DNA of 64,000 nucleotides from NCBI RefSeq assembly GCF_039904985.1, contig NZ_CP157007.1, positions 69,660 to 133,659 of the forward strand. The letters run 5' to 3'. This document shows, piece after piece, positions 8,712 through 15,943 of this stretch. The stretch's first letter is position 1, and every line of letters starts with the position of its first letter. This DNA comes from Methylomonas sp. AM2-LC. GTDB taxonomy: Bacteria > Pseudomonadota > Gammaproteobacteria > Methylococcales > Methylomonadaceae. The position numbers were made by a program, and so were the translations under genes. The notes beneath the pieces are model-generated. The model searched no databases. It saw only the letters and a list, made by a program, of their open reading frames with translations, and was not told where the DNA came from.

Positions 8712-9906
8712 TTTAATATTATTAACAGAGGTGAATCAATGGCACAGAAAGGTCGACCCGGTTTATCCGCAGCTCAAAAGGTTGAGTTGTGGCAAAGATG
8801 GAAATTAGGACAATCACTCAGTGAGATAGGTCGTGCCCTTGGTAAGCATGCTGGATCCGTGCATACTGTTTTATCCGCTCATGGTGGAATTATTCCTGCA
8901 ACTCGCTCAAGATCGGCTAGGTCACTGAGTCTAGTTGAGCGCGAAGAAATATCGCGAGGACTGGCGGCTGGTGAATCAATGCGACAGATTGCATCAAAAC
9001 TAGCAAGATCACCCTCTACTATCTGCCGTGAAATTGCCCGTAATGGTAATAAAGATCAATATCGAGCAATCGAAGCTGATTCAAAAGCATGGGATCAAGC
9101 ACAGCGACCTAAGCCCTGTCGACTGGCTACACATTCTCAACTACAAATCATGGTGGCAACTAAACTCGGTTTCGATTGGTCTCCTGAGCAAATTGCTGGC
9201 TGGCTTAAACATAAATATCCAAACGATATCAATATGCATGTCTCACATGAAACAATCTATAAAAGCCTGTATATTCAAGCACGCGGCGTTTTGAAAAAGG
9301 AATTAATCGGACATCTACGATCGAAACGAATGATGCGGCAAGGTAAGGCATCAACAACTGAAGGCCAGCCAAGAGGGCAAATTATTGATGCGGTATCGAT
9401 AAAAGATCGACCTGCAGAGGTTGAGGATCGTGCAATACCTGGGCATTGGGAAGGTGATCTGATTACGGGGTCTAAAAACAGCCATATTGCTACTCTAGTT
9501 GAACGTCGGTCACGATTTGTGTTGCTGGTTCAAGTTGATGGCAAAGATACGACGAATGTTGTGAATGCATTAATTCGTCAGGTACAGCAACTTCCTTCCG
9601 GCTTAATGGCTTCGTTGACATGGGATCGTGGTACTGAATTAGCTCAACATAAAAGATTTACTGTAGCCACCGATGTGGCAATGTATTTTTGCGATCCAAG
9701 AAGCCCTTGGCAGCGAGGAACCAATGAAAATACAAACCGATTATTAAGACAATATTTTCCCAAAGGGACCGATTTAAGCGGTTATAGTCAGCAAGACCTA
9801 GATGAGATTGCTTTAAAGCTTAATACGAGACCTAGAAAAACACTGGGCTACATGATGCCTGGTGATAAACTAAACGAATGCGTTGCAATGACCAGTTGAA
9901 CTCACC
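8678..9906. mobile_element. IS30-family insertion sequence, 1,229 bp (copy 1)
   Basis: Perfect 25-base inverted ends beginning GGTGAGTTCAACTGG bracket one transposase gene. A 2-bp duplication (AC at 8676-8677 and 9907-9908) is possible. It sits in the last codons of kfrA. Confidence 0.9.
8739..9899 (+). CDS. IS30-family transposase (copy 1)
   Basis: 386 residues with two N-terminal helix-turn-helix regions (S-L-S-E-I-G-R-A-L-G-K; M-R-Q-I-A-S-K-L-A-R-S-P-S-T-I). The DDE catalytic core has D240 (G-H-W-E-G-D-L-I), D296 (T-W-D-R-G-T-E) and E330 (R-G-T-N-E-N-T-N-R-L). The 33-residue spacing between the last two is the DD33E of IS30. G-AGGTG precedes ATG 8739. The gene is complete and the catalytic triad is present, so the IS may be active. 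Confidence 0.95.
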   Translation: MAQKGRPGLSAAQKVELWQRWKLGQSLSEIGRALGKHAGSVHTVLSAHGGIIPATRSRSARSLSLVEREEISRGLAAGESMRQIASKLARSPSTICREIARNGNKDQYRAIEADSKAWDQAQRPKPCRLATHSQLQIMVATKLGFDWSPEQIAGWLKHKYPNDINMHVSHETIYKSLYIQARGVLKKELIGHLRSKRMMRQGKASTTEGQPRGQIIDAVSIKDRPAEVEDRAIPGHWEGDLITGSKNSHIATLVERRSRFVLLVQVDGKDTTNVVNALIRQVQQLPSGLMASLTWDRGTELAQHKRFTVATDVAMYFCDPRSPWQRGTNENTNRLLRQYFPKGTDLSGYSQQDLDEIALKLNTRPRKTLGYMMPGDKLNECVAMTS

Positions 9907-10245
9907 ACACCTAACTAAAAATCTCTTAGTCTTTAAAACCTGCCGTTTGTTGGGCTACTCGGCGGGTTTCCATGCCCGACAGCTACGCACCGCTGGTTGA
10001 GTAAGGATTTCATTGGGGCCGCCCTGCCCTATTCCTTCCTGGCGTAAAACAAAAAGCTTTGATTGAAGGGAATTGCCTTGTCGGTGCTGTTATGTGATTA
10101 GGAATTGATGCCTTACTAAAAATATTAAAAAAGGTAAATCATCTGTTTATTTGGTATAATTGCCATGGATGGCAATTACGGGAAGGAATTGGTTTTTCAA
10201 TTTTAGTAATTGCCTGATCATGCACATCTTTCGTTTTTTCAAATT
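9907..10245. other. Gene-free spacer between IS30 and hicB (copy 1)
   Basis: No convincing gene. It begins with the last codons and original stop of kfrA (9907-9915). A GC-rich imperfect hairpin (about 9940-9975, CTGCCG...CGGCGG) may be the kfrA terminator. An isolated promoter-palindrome motif at 10152-10177 is listed separately. Confidence 0.6.
10152..10177 (+). promoter_or_regulatory. Extended -10 box followed by a perfect 8-bp dyad (copy 1)
   Basis: TGG-TATAAT (10152-10160) overlaps the first base pairs of AATTGCCA-TGGA-TGGCAATT (10158-10177). No plus-strand gene follows; transcription would run antisense into hicB. It could be an operator or a short-RNA start. Confidence 0.35.
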
Positions 10246-10569
10246 TTACCCGGCTAACTTGGCACTGGCTAAGCGATTCAGGCTAATACCTTGCTCTGCC
10301 GCTTGCATCGCTAAAGTGCGATGTACTTCTGATGGGATACGGACTCTAAATTCACCGCTGTAGTGTTTTTCTGATAGCGGTTCTGGAATAACTTCACCAT
10401 TGCTTTGCATATCTTTGATGACTTCGGCAATGAGCTGTCTGATACCTGTCAAGGCTTCTTCAGGCGTAGTCGCCAACCAGGACAAGGAAGGTAGTTCGAC
10501 ACAGAGACCGACATGTTCATTATCTTCTGGAGACCAGGTAACTCGATAGGTGTAATGTTCAATGTTCAT
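10246..10569 (-). CDS. hicB: HicB antitoxin (copy 1)
   Basis: 107 residues. The N-terminal HicB fold (Y-R-V-T-W-S-P-E-D-N-E-H-V-G-L-C-V-E-L-P-S-L) carries A-L-T-G-I-R-Q-L, and the C-terminal ribbon-helix-helix (F-R-V-R-I-P-S-E-V-H-R-T-L) binds DNA. It neutralises HicA and represses the operon. It follows hicA with an 11-bp overlap, the toxin-first order usual for hicAB. Confidence 0.9.
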   Translation of the reverse strand: MNIEHYTYRVTWSPEDNEHVGLCVELPSLSWLATTPEEALTGIRQLIAEVIKDMQSNGEVIPEPLSEKHYSGEFRVRIPSEVHRTLAMQAAEQGISLNRLASAKLAG

Positions 10570-10816
10570 TTGGATTCCCCTTTAACTTGTCGATGGCTAA
10601 CAGTATCTGTTTGACCTGATAAGCTTTGGCTTTACCTTTGTCGTTCTGAATGTTCACACGCGGATCGCCAGGCCAAGGTGTTTTGAATATGGTATGGCTT
10701 GTGCCTGATTGACGCGGTTTTCCAAAAAATTCTTCACAAATTTTATGCAAGTCTGAGAACCGAACATTGTTGGGTTCCCGTCGCATTTGATCAAGGATTT
10801 TTTTGGAAGTAGGCAT
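10559..10816 (-). CDS. hicA: HicA mRNA interferase toxin (copy 1)
   Basis: 85 residues with the double-stranded-RNA-binding-like HicA fold. The catalytic His is H41 in R-Q-S-G-T-S-H-T-I-F, and the basic tail (Q-V-K-Q-I-L-L-A-I) is typical. It cleaves mRNA when HicB is lost, so the pair would act as plasmid addiction. It is slightly longer than minimal HicA at the N-terminus. It starts at ATG 10816; a TTGACA on the minus strand about 40 bases upstream is a possible -35. Confidence 0.88.
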   Translation of the reverse strand: MPTSKKILDQMRREPNNVRFSDLHKICEEFFGKPRQSGTSHTIFKTPWPGDPRVNIQNDKGKAKAYQVKQILLAIDKLKGNPNEH

Positions 10817-10875
10817 CGTTATACGGTATCAATAGTGACACCATTTTGTCAATTGATCTTTGTGTTTAATCGTAG

Positions 10876-11269
10876 TTATTCACAGGCGTAGCATGATTAA
10901 ATAAAGGTTAAATAAAGATTAAAAGAATAAGAGCAAAAAAATGTCATTATTTCAATTCATTTACAATGACTTAATGAAACAACCCGTCAGCTATAACTAC
11001 CACTTGTTGATGAAATTAGGCTAAAAAGTGGCTTCTATCTTCCTATTCCAGGCCTCAAAAAACCGACCCGTCAGCTATAACTACCGGTTTTTTTACGACC
11101 CGTCAGCTATAACTACCGGTTTTTTTACGACCCGTCAGCTATAACTACCGAAATTGAGGCTAGGCTATAGGTCTATTTGATGTGAAAAAGCTTCCTGTCA
11201 CCTATAACTACCGCAACCTGTCACCTATAACTACCGTAAAACGCCTTGACCCGTCACCTATAACTACCG
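10876..11269. other. Plasmid A replication origin: DnaA box, A+T stretch, seven iterons (copy 1)
   Basis: A perfect DnaA box TTATTCACA (10876-10884) precedes an A+T-rich run (10895-10975). Seven iterons read CCCGTCAGCTATAACTACCG with small changes, starting at 10983, 11067, 11099, 11131, 11194, 11217 and 11250. The last three have CACC for CAGC. The last overlaps the end of repA. Complement form: CGGTAGTTATAGCTGACGGG. This is the binding array expected for the adjacent RepA. Confidence 0.88.
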
Positions 11270-12358
11270 CTTCTTGGTCGGGAGGTTTTTTCCCACAATG
11301 ATTTCTTTGCTTTTCTCACTTAAAGACTGTCGTTTATTGGCTGCTTTGATTTCTGTAATGAATTCCCGCGAGGCAGTCAGTGTGTAAATTACATCTTCTA
11401 GCTTGGCACGTTCGCCGCGTATCTCGTTTTTTTGAGTGGTACTTAATACCCCACTAGCTTTGAGCTCGTCAAGGGCGTCATCAAGTGCTGCAACTGCTTG
11501 ACGTTGCAGCTTATAGCCTTCCAGCAAAGCACTATCACGTTTGATTGTGCTGAAACGCATATCGAACGAAGTGATTAAGCTTGCAAATGTAAACTTGAGA
11601 GAAAGCTGTTTGTGTAGCCAGCGGGCGAGCTGGGTTCGATGTCCCATCATTTGTGCATAGTTGAATTGACGATAGGTCACCGCATCAATTGCCTGTGTTA
11701 CTAGGGGGTGAAATTGCACAATCCATTTTGCATCTGGATCGTCATCAAGCTTACTTCTGGATACCGCTGACAATCCGGAAAAATATGGATTGATTGAGAA
11801 CCCCTCTCCGTTTTTGTCGTCTGTCGTGGCAATTTCAATCGAGCTTCTGGCGAGGATTCGTAGACTTAAAACGATTTGTTGATAGGATCGTGTATGGCCT
11901 CGTTTTTTTAATTCTTCTCGCAACATATGTAGCGAGAAGACCACCCCACTACGGTAATTTGGTTTATCGAAATACCCATAATTCTGTTCAGCAGCGATTT
12001 TGCGCAAAGCATCTTCGATTAGTTCTTCATTTGCACTTGGATAATAACCTGTGACAGTACTGTCCTTGTTCTGTATCCAAGCGGGTTGAATGATAGCCTC
12101 TAATTCGCGACCACGATAGTTGAATGGGACGCTCAGCAACTGTGTGAACGTTCCAGCCTTACGCATCTTGTCCATTGCCTGACGTGATACAGAATAACGC
12201 GGCACACTATCCCAAAGATCGAAGGTATTGGACAGTCGGTCACGTTCGTTCTCGGTGTTGCAGAGAAACGATTGGAACAAGTCAAGTTGTTGCCCACCGA
12301 AATCTGATTTTGTGGGGGGAATAACCACGTCGTCCTTTTTAGGTTTTGCCTTTGCCAT
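11264..12358 (-). CDS. repA: Replication initiator RepA of plasmid A (copy 1)
   Basis: 364 residues, homologous along its whole length to the plasmid B initiator at 59673. Shared blocks include Q-L-D-L-F-Q, P-R-Y-S, G-Y-Y-P-S-A-N-E-E-L, F-R/Y-R-S-G-V-V-F-S-L-H and M-R-F-S-T-I-K-R-D-S-A-L-L-E-G-Y. It would bind the iterons that begin inside its own 3' end and open the origin. The start is ATG 12358. Third gene of a parA - small partner - repA run on the minus strand, with 52 bp to the gene before. Family name was recalled from general knowledge of iteron plasmid initiators; not TrfA-like. Confidence 0.85.
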   Translation of the reverse strand: MAKAKPKKDDVVIPPTKSDFGGQQLDLFQSFLCNTENERDRLSNTFDLWDSVPRYSVSRQAMDKMRKAGTFTQLLSVPFNYRGRELEAIIQPAWIQNKDSTVTGYYPSANEELIEDALRKIAAEQNYGYFDKPNYRSGVVFSLHMLREELKKRGHTRSYQQIVLSLRILARSSIEIATTDDKNGEGFSINPYFSGLSAVSRSKLDDDPDAKWIVQFHPLVTQAIDAVTYRQFNYAQMMGHRTQLARWLHKQLSLKFTFASLITSFDMRFSTIKRDSALLEGYKLQRQAVAALDDALDELKASGVLSTTQKNEIRGERAKLEDVIYTLTASREFITEIKAANKRQSLSEKSKEIIVGKNLPTKKR

Positions 12359-12410
12359 GTCGTAACCTTTGCTTGATTTCCGTTACTTTTTAACTCGACT
12401 CAGTGATTTA

Positions 12411-12677
12411 TCAAACATCTTTGCTTAGATAAGCATCCAGAGCCTCAACAAAAATTTCTTGGCTACTTTTGTCTGCGATTAGTCCAGCTTGTTTTAGTTT
12501 GTGAAATCTTTCTTTGTCTAGTTTTACCGTCAGTGCCTTGTAATAGCCTGCTTCTGTCTTCTTGATGGGGGAAACTGGTGATAAGTGTTCGGTATCTGTT
12601 TCTGTTACAGTTGGAACTGCTGCGCCCTTTCTGGCGACAAGGCCAGAACTTAAAGTTGCTGTTTTAGCCATTTGCAT
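12411..12677 (-). CDS. Small partition partner / ribbon-helix-helix protein (copy 1)
   Basis: 88 residues: a polar flexible N-terminus (~1-45) and a C-terminal part (A-L-T-V-K-L-D-K-E-R-F-H-K-L-K-Q-A-G-L-I-A-D-K-S-S-Q-E-I-F) shaped like a ribbon-helix-helix DNA-binding domain. Lying 30 bp after parA, it is probably the centromere-binding partner (ParG/ParB equivalent), though no specific family was recognised. ATG at 12677; a second ATG two codons later is possible. Confidence 0.65.
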   Translation of the reverse strand: MQMAKTATLSSGLVARKGAAVPTVTETDTEHLSPVSPIKKTEAGYYKALTVKLDKERFHKLKQAGLIADKSSQEIFVEALDAYLSKDV

Positions 12678-12707
12678 AAATCCTCAAATATAGATTAAGC
12701 TAAATAT

Positions 12708-13328
12708 CTACTTACGTAGTTTCTTAAATACGTATTTCCATAACTCTTTAATTTCGCCTGCTGATCGACTTCCCGGATCAATTTCTTGCACAGTGCGCCC
12801 ATCAATCATTGAGGCCGCGAAATCAGTACGTTGATAAATAGTGACCGGTGCTACGGTACCGTGCTGGGAAAGGGCGATTGCAGCTTCACCTGTAATCCGA
12901 GCGCGCGCAGCTGCACCATTGATAACAAATATCATTGGCTTATTGGCCGACTCAACCATTTCGACAGTAGAACCAACGGCACGTAAATCGTGTGGACTTG
13001 GCCTAGTTGGAATTAATACGAGGTCTGCAACTGCAATGACCATCTTGATAGTTGTAGTCACTGCCGGCGGAGTATCAATAATTGCCAGCTTAACACCGCA
13101 TCTTTCAAGCTCGCGTAAATGCTCATTTAAATTAGCAATGCTAACGCTAGCAAAAATAGGGGTTTCTGCTGAACGCTCATTCCACCAACTCGCAAGTGAG
13201 CCTTGGGGGTCGGTATCAATCAGAGCAACAGGGCCATTTTTGTTCTGTTCGGCGAATACAGACAAATGGCCTGCCAAAGTAGTTTTTCCGACGCCACCCT
13301 TTTGACTGGCTATTACCAATGTGCGCAT
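12708..13328 (-). CDS. parA: ParA-type partition ATPase (copy 1)
   Basis: About 206 residues, the short ParA form without an N-terminal DNA-binding domain. The deviant Walker A K-G-G-V-G-K-T-T lies at residues 10-17, followed by the A-L-I-D-T-D-P-Q-G-S switch and L-A-I-I-D-T-P-P-A Walker B. It would drive segregation of plasmid A using the small partner and upstream repeats. ATG 13328 was preferred to the TTG at 13340. First gene of the parA - partner - repA cluster. Confidence 0.9.
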   Translation of the reverse strand: MRTLVIASQKGGVGKTTLAGHLSVFAEQNKNGPVALIDTDPQGSLASWWNERSAETPIFASVSIANLNEHLRELERCGVKLAIIDTPPAVTTTIKMVIAVADLVLIPTRPSPHDLRAVGSTVEMVESANKPMIFVINGAAARARITGEAAIALSQHGTVAPVTIYQRTDFAASMIDGRTVQEIDPGSRSAGEIKELWKYVFKKLRK

Positions 13329-13384
13329 AAGCGTATCCAAGTATTAACGCATTAAAGTAGATTTGTATTTAACTATATACATAG

Positions 13385-13530
13385 TACCATAAATACGTAT
13401 TTATTTAAATAGTGATGTACGCACCTTCAATACCCCATAATGCATTGGTCGCTAGCCATGACTGGCAAGCTTAACAGACCTTTATTCGCATACTATATAA
13501 ATACGCATAAAGCTATATACGTATTTACTG
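13385..13530. repeat. parA upstream repeats, possible centromere/operator (copy 1)
   Basis: AAATACGTATTTA (13391-13403), ATACGTATTTA (13517-13527) and variants AAATACGCATAAA (around 13500) lie ahead of parA. The same AAATACGTATTT recurs inside the 3' end of parA (12726-12737). Repeats of this sort are where partition complexes assemble. The rest of 13329-13665 holds no gene. Confidence 0.55.
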
Positions 13531-13665
13531 ATTTGTGTGGTTCAAGTTTATCTGACATCGATTTTTCCCGTATCTCATCCTAATGCAAAGTAATATGCAT
13601 GTTTTTTAGACTAAATAAATGACATTCAATCCAGGTTGCTCTATAGTAGGAGCGGAGGAGGGGGC

Positions 13666-14262
13666 ATGCCTAAAGTCAACGAACTACAAGAACATCTTCA
13701 ACCGGGGCAAGTTTATCGGCGGGCCGATCTGGCCAAATGGTCAAATGCCGTTGACCGCCATTTACAGCAACTGGTCAGCAAAGGGATTATCCAGAAGCTT
13801 GCGGGGGGCGTTTACTACTGTCCCAAGAAAACGGCTTTTGGTGATATACCGCCAGAAGACGAAACGCTGATCCGCGCTTTCCTTAAAGACGACCATTTCT
13901 ATATGGCATCCTTAAATGCCTATAACTCCCTGGGCGTAGGCACCACGCAGCTTTATAACGAGAAGCTGGTTTATAACCATAAGCGGGATGGCAGATATAC
14001 ACTGAACGGCCGGCACTTCTATTTTTTGAAAAGACCGCGCTTTCCGGAGAAAAGCAGTCAGGAATTCTTGTTAGTGGATCTTATCAATAATCTTCACTTC
14101 CTGGCGGAGGATAAAGAAAGCGTTCTTAACAGCGTCGCCGAAAAAGTACGCAGCATGGATAAGCCCAAACTGATGAAAACTGTTCAAGAGTATGCAGGGG
14201 CGAGAACGAAGAGTTTTTTTGAAAAACTATTTCATGCTGAAGAAATGAAACATGCCGTCTAA
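13666..14262 (+). CDS. AbiEi-like antitoxin-domain protein, orphan (copy 1)
   Basis: 198 residues from ATG 13666, chosen for the strong GGAGGAGGGGG just before it; the frame is open 10 codons further up. The N-terminal winged-helix (V-Y-R-R-A-D-L-A-K-W, then L-V-S-K-G-I-I-Q-K-L-A-G-G-V-Y-Y) and the following Y-M-A-S-L-N-A-Y region resemble AbiEi-type transcriptional antitoxins (DUF6088-like). The usual nucleotidyltransferase toxin gene should follow, but 7 bp after the stop comes a solo Tn1-like end. Either the partner was lost or this is a stand-alone regulator. Confidence 0.65.
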   Translation: MPKVNELQEHLQPGQVYRRADLAKWSNAVDRHLQQLVSKGIIQKLAGGVYYCPKKTAFGDIPPEDETLIRAFLKDDHFYMASLNAYNSLGVGTTQLYNEKLVYNHKRDGRYTLNGRHFYFLKRPRFPEKSSQEFLLVDLINNLHFLAEDKESVLNSVAEKVRSMDKPKLMKTVQEYAGARTKSFFEKLFHAEEMKHAV

Positions 14263-14269
14263 AATGTAT

Positions 14270-14315
14270 CTCCAGGGGTATCGTGGAACAAACCGTTTTT
14301 TGGTTTAATAACCCC
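14270..14315. repeat. Solo Tn1-like inverted repeat (copy 1)
   Basis: CTCCAGGGGTATCGTGGAAC...TAATAACCCC matches the Tn1 right end with a few substitutions and one missing base. It marks the end of a related, otherwise missing, transposon that probably carried the AbiEi-like gene on its inner side. Confidence 0.75.
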
Positions 14316-14370
14316 TAATTCTTTTAGTAAATTTTTAAAATTAAAACATTTTTAAACGAACTTAATTAAT

Positions 14371-14673
14371 ATGAATGATTTTGCAACTAAAATTCTTGCC
14401 CTTGATGATATTGGTTTGAGAAAGTTATTGCAGCAACTTGATGTTGCCCTTGAGCTAAACGAAAACGATATAAACGGACCAGAACAAAACTTTGTAGGAC
14501 AATTACGAGCTACTTCTAATCTTGCAATTGCAAAACTGATTCTCTTACGCGCTTTAAATAGTGATTTCATATCAATTCAAGAAAACGAGTTAACCGCGTC
14601 TAATAACACTATTCGTAATGTTCTGGAAAACGACCCGACTGTAAAGTTTCTAACTCAAACATCCTATCATTAG
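14371..14673 (+). CDS. Hypothetical protein, 100 aa (copy 1)
   Basis: Acidic, mostly helical-looking protein with no recognised motif, no signal peptide and no membrane segment. ATG 14371 lies 55 bp beyond the solo Tn1-like end, outside that element. The ribosome site is weak (AATTAAT). It could be a small regulator or not a gene at all. Confidence 0.45.
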   Translation: MNDFATKILALDDIGLRKLLQQLDVALELNENDINGPEQNFVGQLRATSNLAIAKLILLRALNSDFISIQENELTASNNTIRNVLENDPTVKFLTQTSYH

Positions 14674-14753
14674 ACCAATGGCAATTAATAAGGCTCTCCC
14701 AGCTTAGGGTGAGTTTAACAAACAACACCAAAGTCTCATAGGATAGCTTAGAA

Positions 14754-14890
14754 GGGGTTCTTACACAGAACCCCATATTGCCGCAAAAACGCCATGCACA
14801 AAGCCTGATTGGCAAAACTCATATCCATGACCGCAGCCGGATGGCCTTCGGCCAGCAGTCGGATACTGCGACCGGTGCCGTATCGGTTAA
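14754..14890 (-). pseudogene. Fragment resembling S-adenosylhomocysteine hydrolase (copy 1)
   Basis: One minus-strand frame reads [14 protein letters not shown], then [19 protein letters not shown] and [13 protein letters not shown] are C-terminal hallmarks of adenosylhomocysteinase, with the stretch between them deleted. The fragment ends at a perfect dyad GGGGTTCT-TACAC-AGAACCCC (14754-14774). It is a dead piece of a housekeeping gene carried on the plasmid. Confidence 0.55.
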
Positions 14891-14996
14891 GGACTGATTA
14901 ATCAGGGGTCCTGTGGAAGAACCCCCAAAAGTGTTCGTTCTGCGTAAGCCTTATCGGCTGTGGCTTTCCGTAAACTTTTGTGTCGTTTGTGTATAC

Positions 14997-15272
14997 TCAC
15001 CTAGTTACCGGAAATTTTCGCTTCGCGTGTTTCACCCGCAAAATCTCGACTGTTTCACTACAAACCCGGTAAATCACGATGTAGTTAGGGTGAGTTACCA
15101 GTATGCGCGTGTTTTTTGTTCGTTTTTTCCCTAGACTGGGATTTATATCGAGAAGCGCCGCTTTCTCGATCAGCATTTCGCCTAATTCAATCGCCGCCAT
15201 TGGCTTGTCCTTGGCAATGTAATCGATGATGCCCTGCAAGTCCTCTTCGGCCTTCGGCTTCCATACCGGCAC
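14997..15272 (-). CDS. ParE/RelE-superfamily toxin (copy 1)
   Basis: 91 residues with the ParE/RelE fold: an N-terminal P-K-A-E-E-D-L-Q-G-I-I-D-Y-I-A helix, L-L-D-I-N-P-S-L-G-K, then I-V-I-Y-R-V and V-E-I-L-R-V-K-H-A-K-R, the common C-terminal strand. It starts at GTG 15272, overlapping the antitoxin stop by one base. Members either inhibit gyrase or cleave mRNA; the sequence does not show which. Encoded inside the 998-bp element. Confidence 0.85.
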   Translation of the reverse strand: MPVWKPKAEEDLQGIIDYIAKDKPMAAIELGEMLIEKAALLDINPSLGKKRTKNTRILVTHPNYIVIYRVCSETVEILRVKHAKRKFPVTR

Positions 15273-15733
15273 TAATTGGCTCCTTGCCTATTCGCCTGTT
15301 CGAGCAGCTCGGCTTTTCGTATTTGCCAGTTAGCCACGATCTGGTCATGCGGTATGCTTGGCCGTGGATCGTCGATAGCCTCCTGTATTTCTTTTTCCAG
15401 CCAATCGCTATAGGCGGCGGCTTGGTGCGCGGCCCGCATCCGTTCGGACGCATCCTGTCTGCGCTTGCTATGGATGGCGGCGGCGCTGTAGTTACTGGCG
15501 TCGATGCCGTCAATCTTAACAATCTGTAACTCTTCGCGTAGGTACTGCATACAGCTATCCAAACTGCTCCAAGTACGCGGCTTGTCGGTGCGCTGCGTAC
15601 CCAGCGGGGTTTCTTTCATCCCGATTTTGAGCATGACGCACCAGCCACCGGGCTGGCCGACGATGGCCGCGCCGCGAATGGCGGCGGCGTCAACCAGACG
15701 CCGAGCGTTCGGGGTGTCGATAGTGACCGTCAT
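15272..15733 (-). CDS. Antitoxin / ParC-type plasmid stability protein (copy 1)
   Basis: About 153 residues from ATG 15733 (GCGAGGA upstream; a longer open frame reaches 15763). The N-terminal half (T-P-N-A-R-R-L-V-D-A-A-A-I-R-G, G-Q-P-G-G-W-C-V-M-L-K) matches the 'ParC family partition-associated' proteins that accompany ParE-type toxins on Tn3-family elements. The helical C-terminal half (Y-S-D-W-L-E-K-E-I-Q-E-A-I-D-D-P-R-P-S-I-P) probably binds the toxin. Antitoxin-first order. Confidence 0.7.
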   Translation of the reverse strand: MTVTIDTPNARRLVDAAAIRGAAIVGQPGGWCVMLKIGMKETPLGTQRTDKPRTWSSLDSCMQYLREELQIVKIDGIDASNYSAAAIHSKRRQDASERMRAAHQAAAYSDWLEKEIQEAIDDPRPSIPHDQIVANWQIRKAELLEQANRQGAN

Positions 15734-15943
15734 AAAATCCTCGCATTGATGATGAAAACGCAATAAGTCTAATTATGATAAATAATAGAAAAAAATACAA
15801 CTTTGGCTAGCTAATTCCGCAAGATATTTAACATATCACCCGTTGTGCGCACTGTTGCGAGCGTCAGAACGAACACTTTTGGGGGTTCTTCCACAGGACC
15901 CCAATAAATGCCATTTGCCGAATTGCTTTTTCGAAAAAAAAAT

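Larger units (their letters stand above)
14905..15902. mobile_element. Tn3-type non-autonomous element carrying a toxin-antitoxin pair (copy 1)
   Basis: 998 bp bounded by perfect 38-base inverted repeats (14905-14942 and 15865-15902) beginning GGGGTCCTGTGGAAGAAC. A 38-bp length and GGGG tip are typical of Tn3-family ends. It holds no transposase or resolvase, only the ParE-type pair. Flanks are AATCA and AATAA, one base short of a 5-bp target duplication. It fits the class of Tn3-derived miniature inverted-repeat elements. Confidence 0.85.

Noticed and set aside
10983..11269. Regular short repeats that might be a CRISPR array
   Set aside because: Repeats are about 20-22 bp, spacing is uneven and sometimes under 15 bp, no cas genes, and they lie next to repA; they are iterons.
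12841..13305. 154-codon plus-strand open frame
   Set aside because: Shadow of parA on the other strand; no ribosome site.
15187..15522. 111-codon frame overlapping the toxin-antitoxin pair
   Set aside because: Overlaps both genes in another frame and matches nothing; the TA genes explain the DNA.
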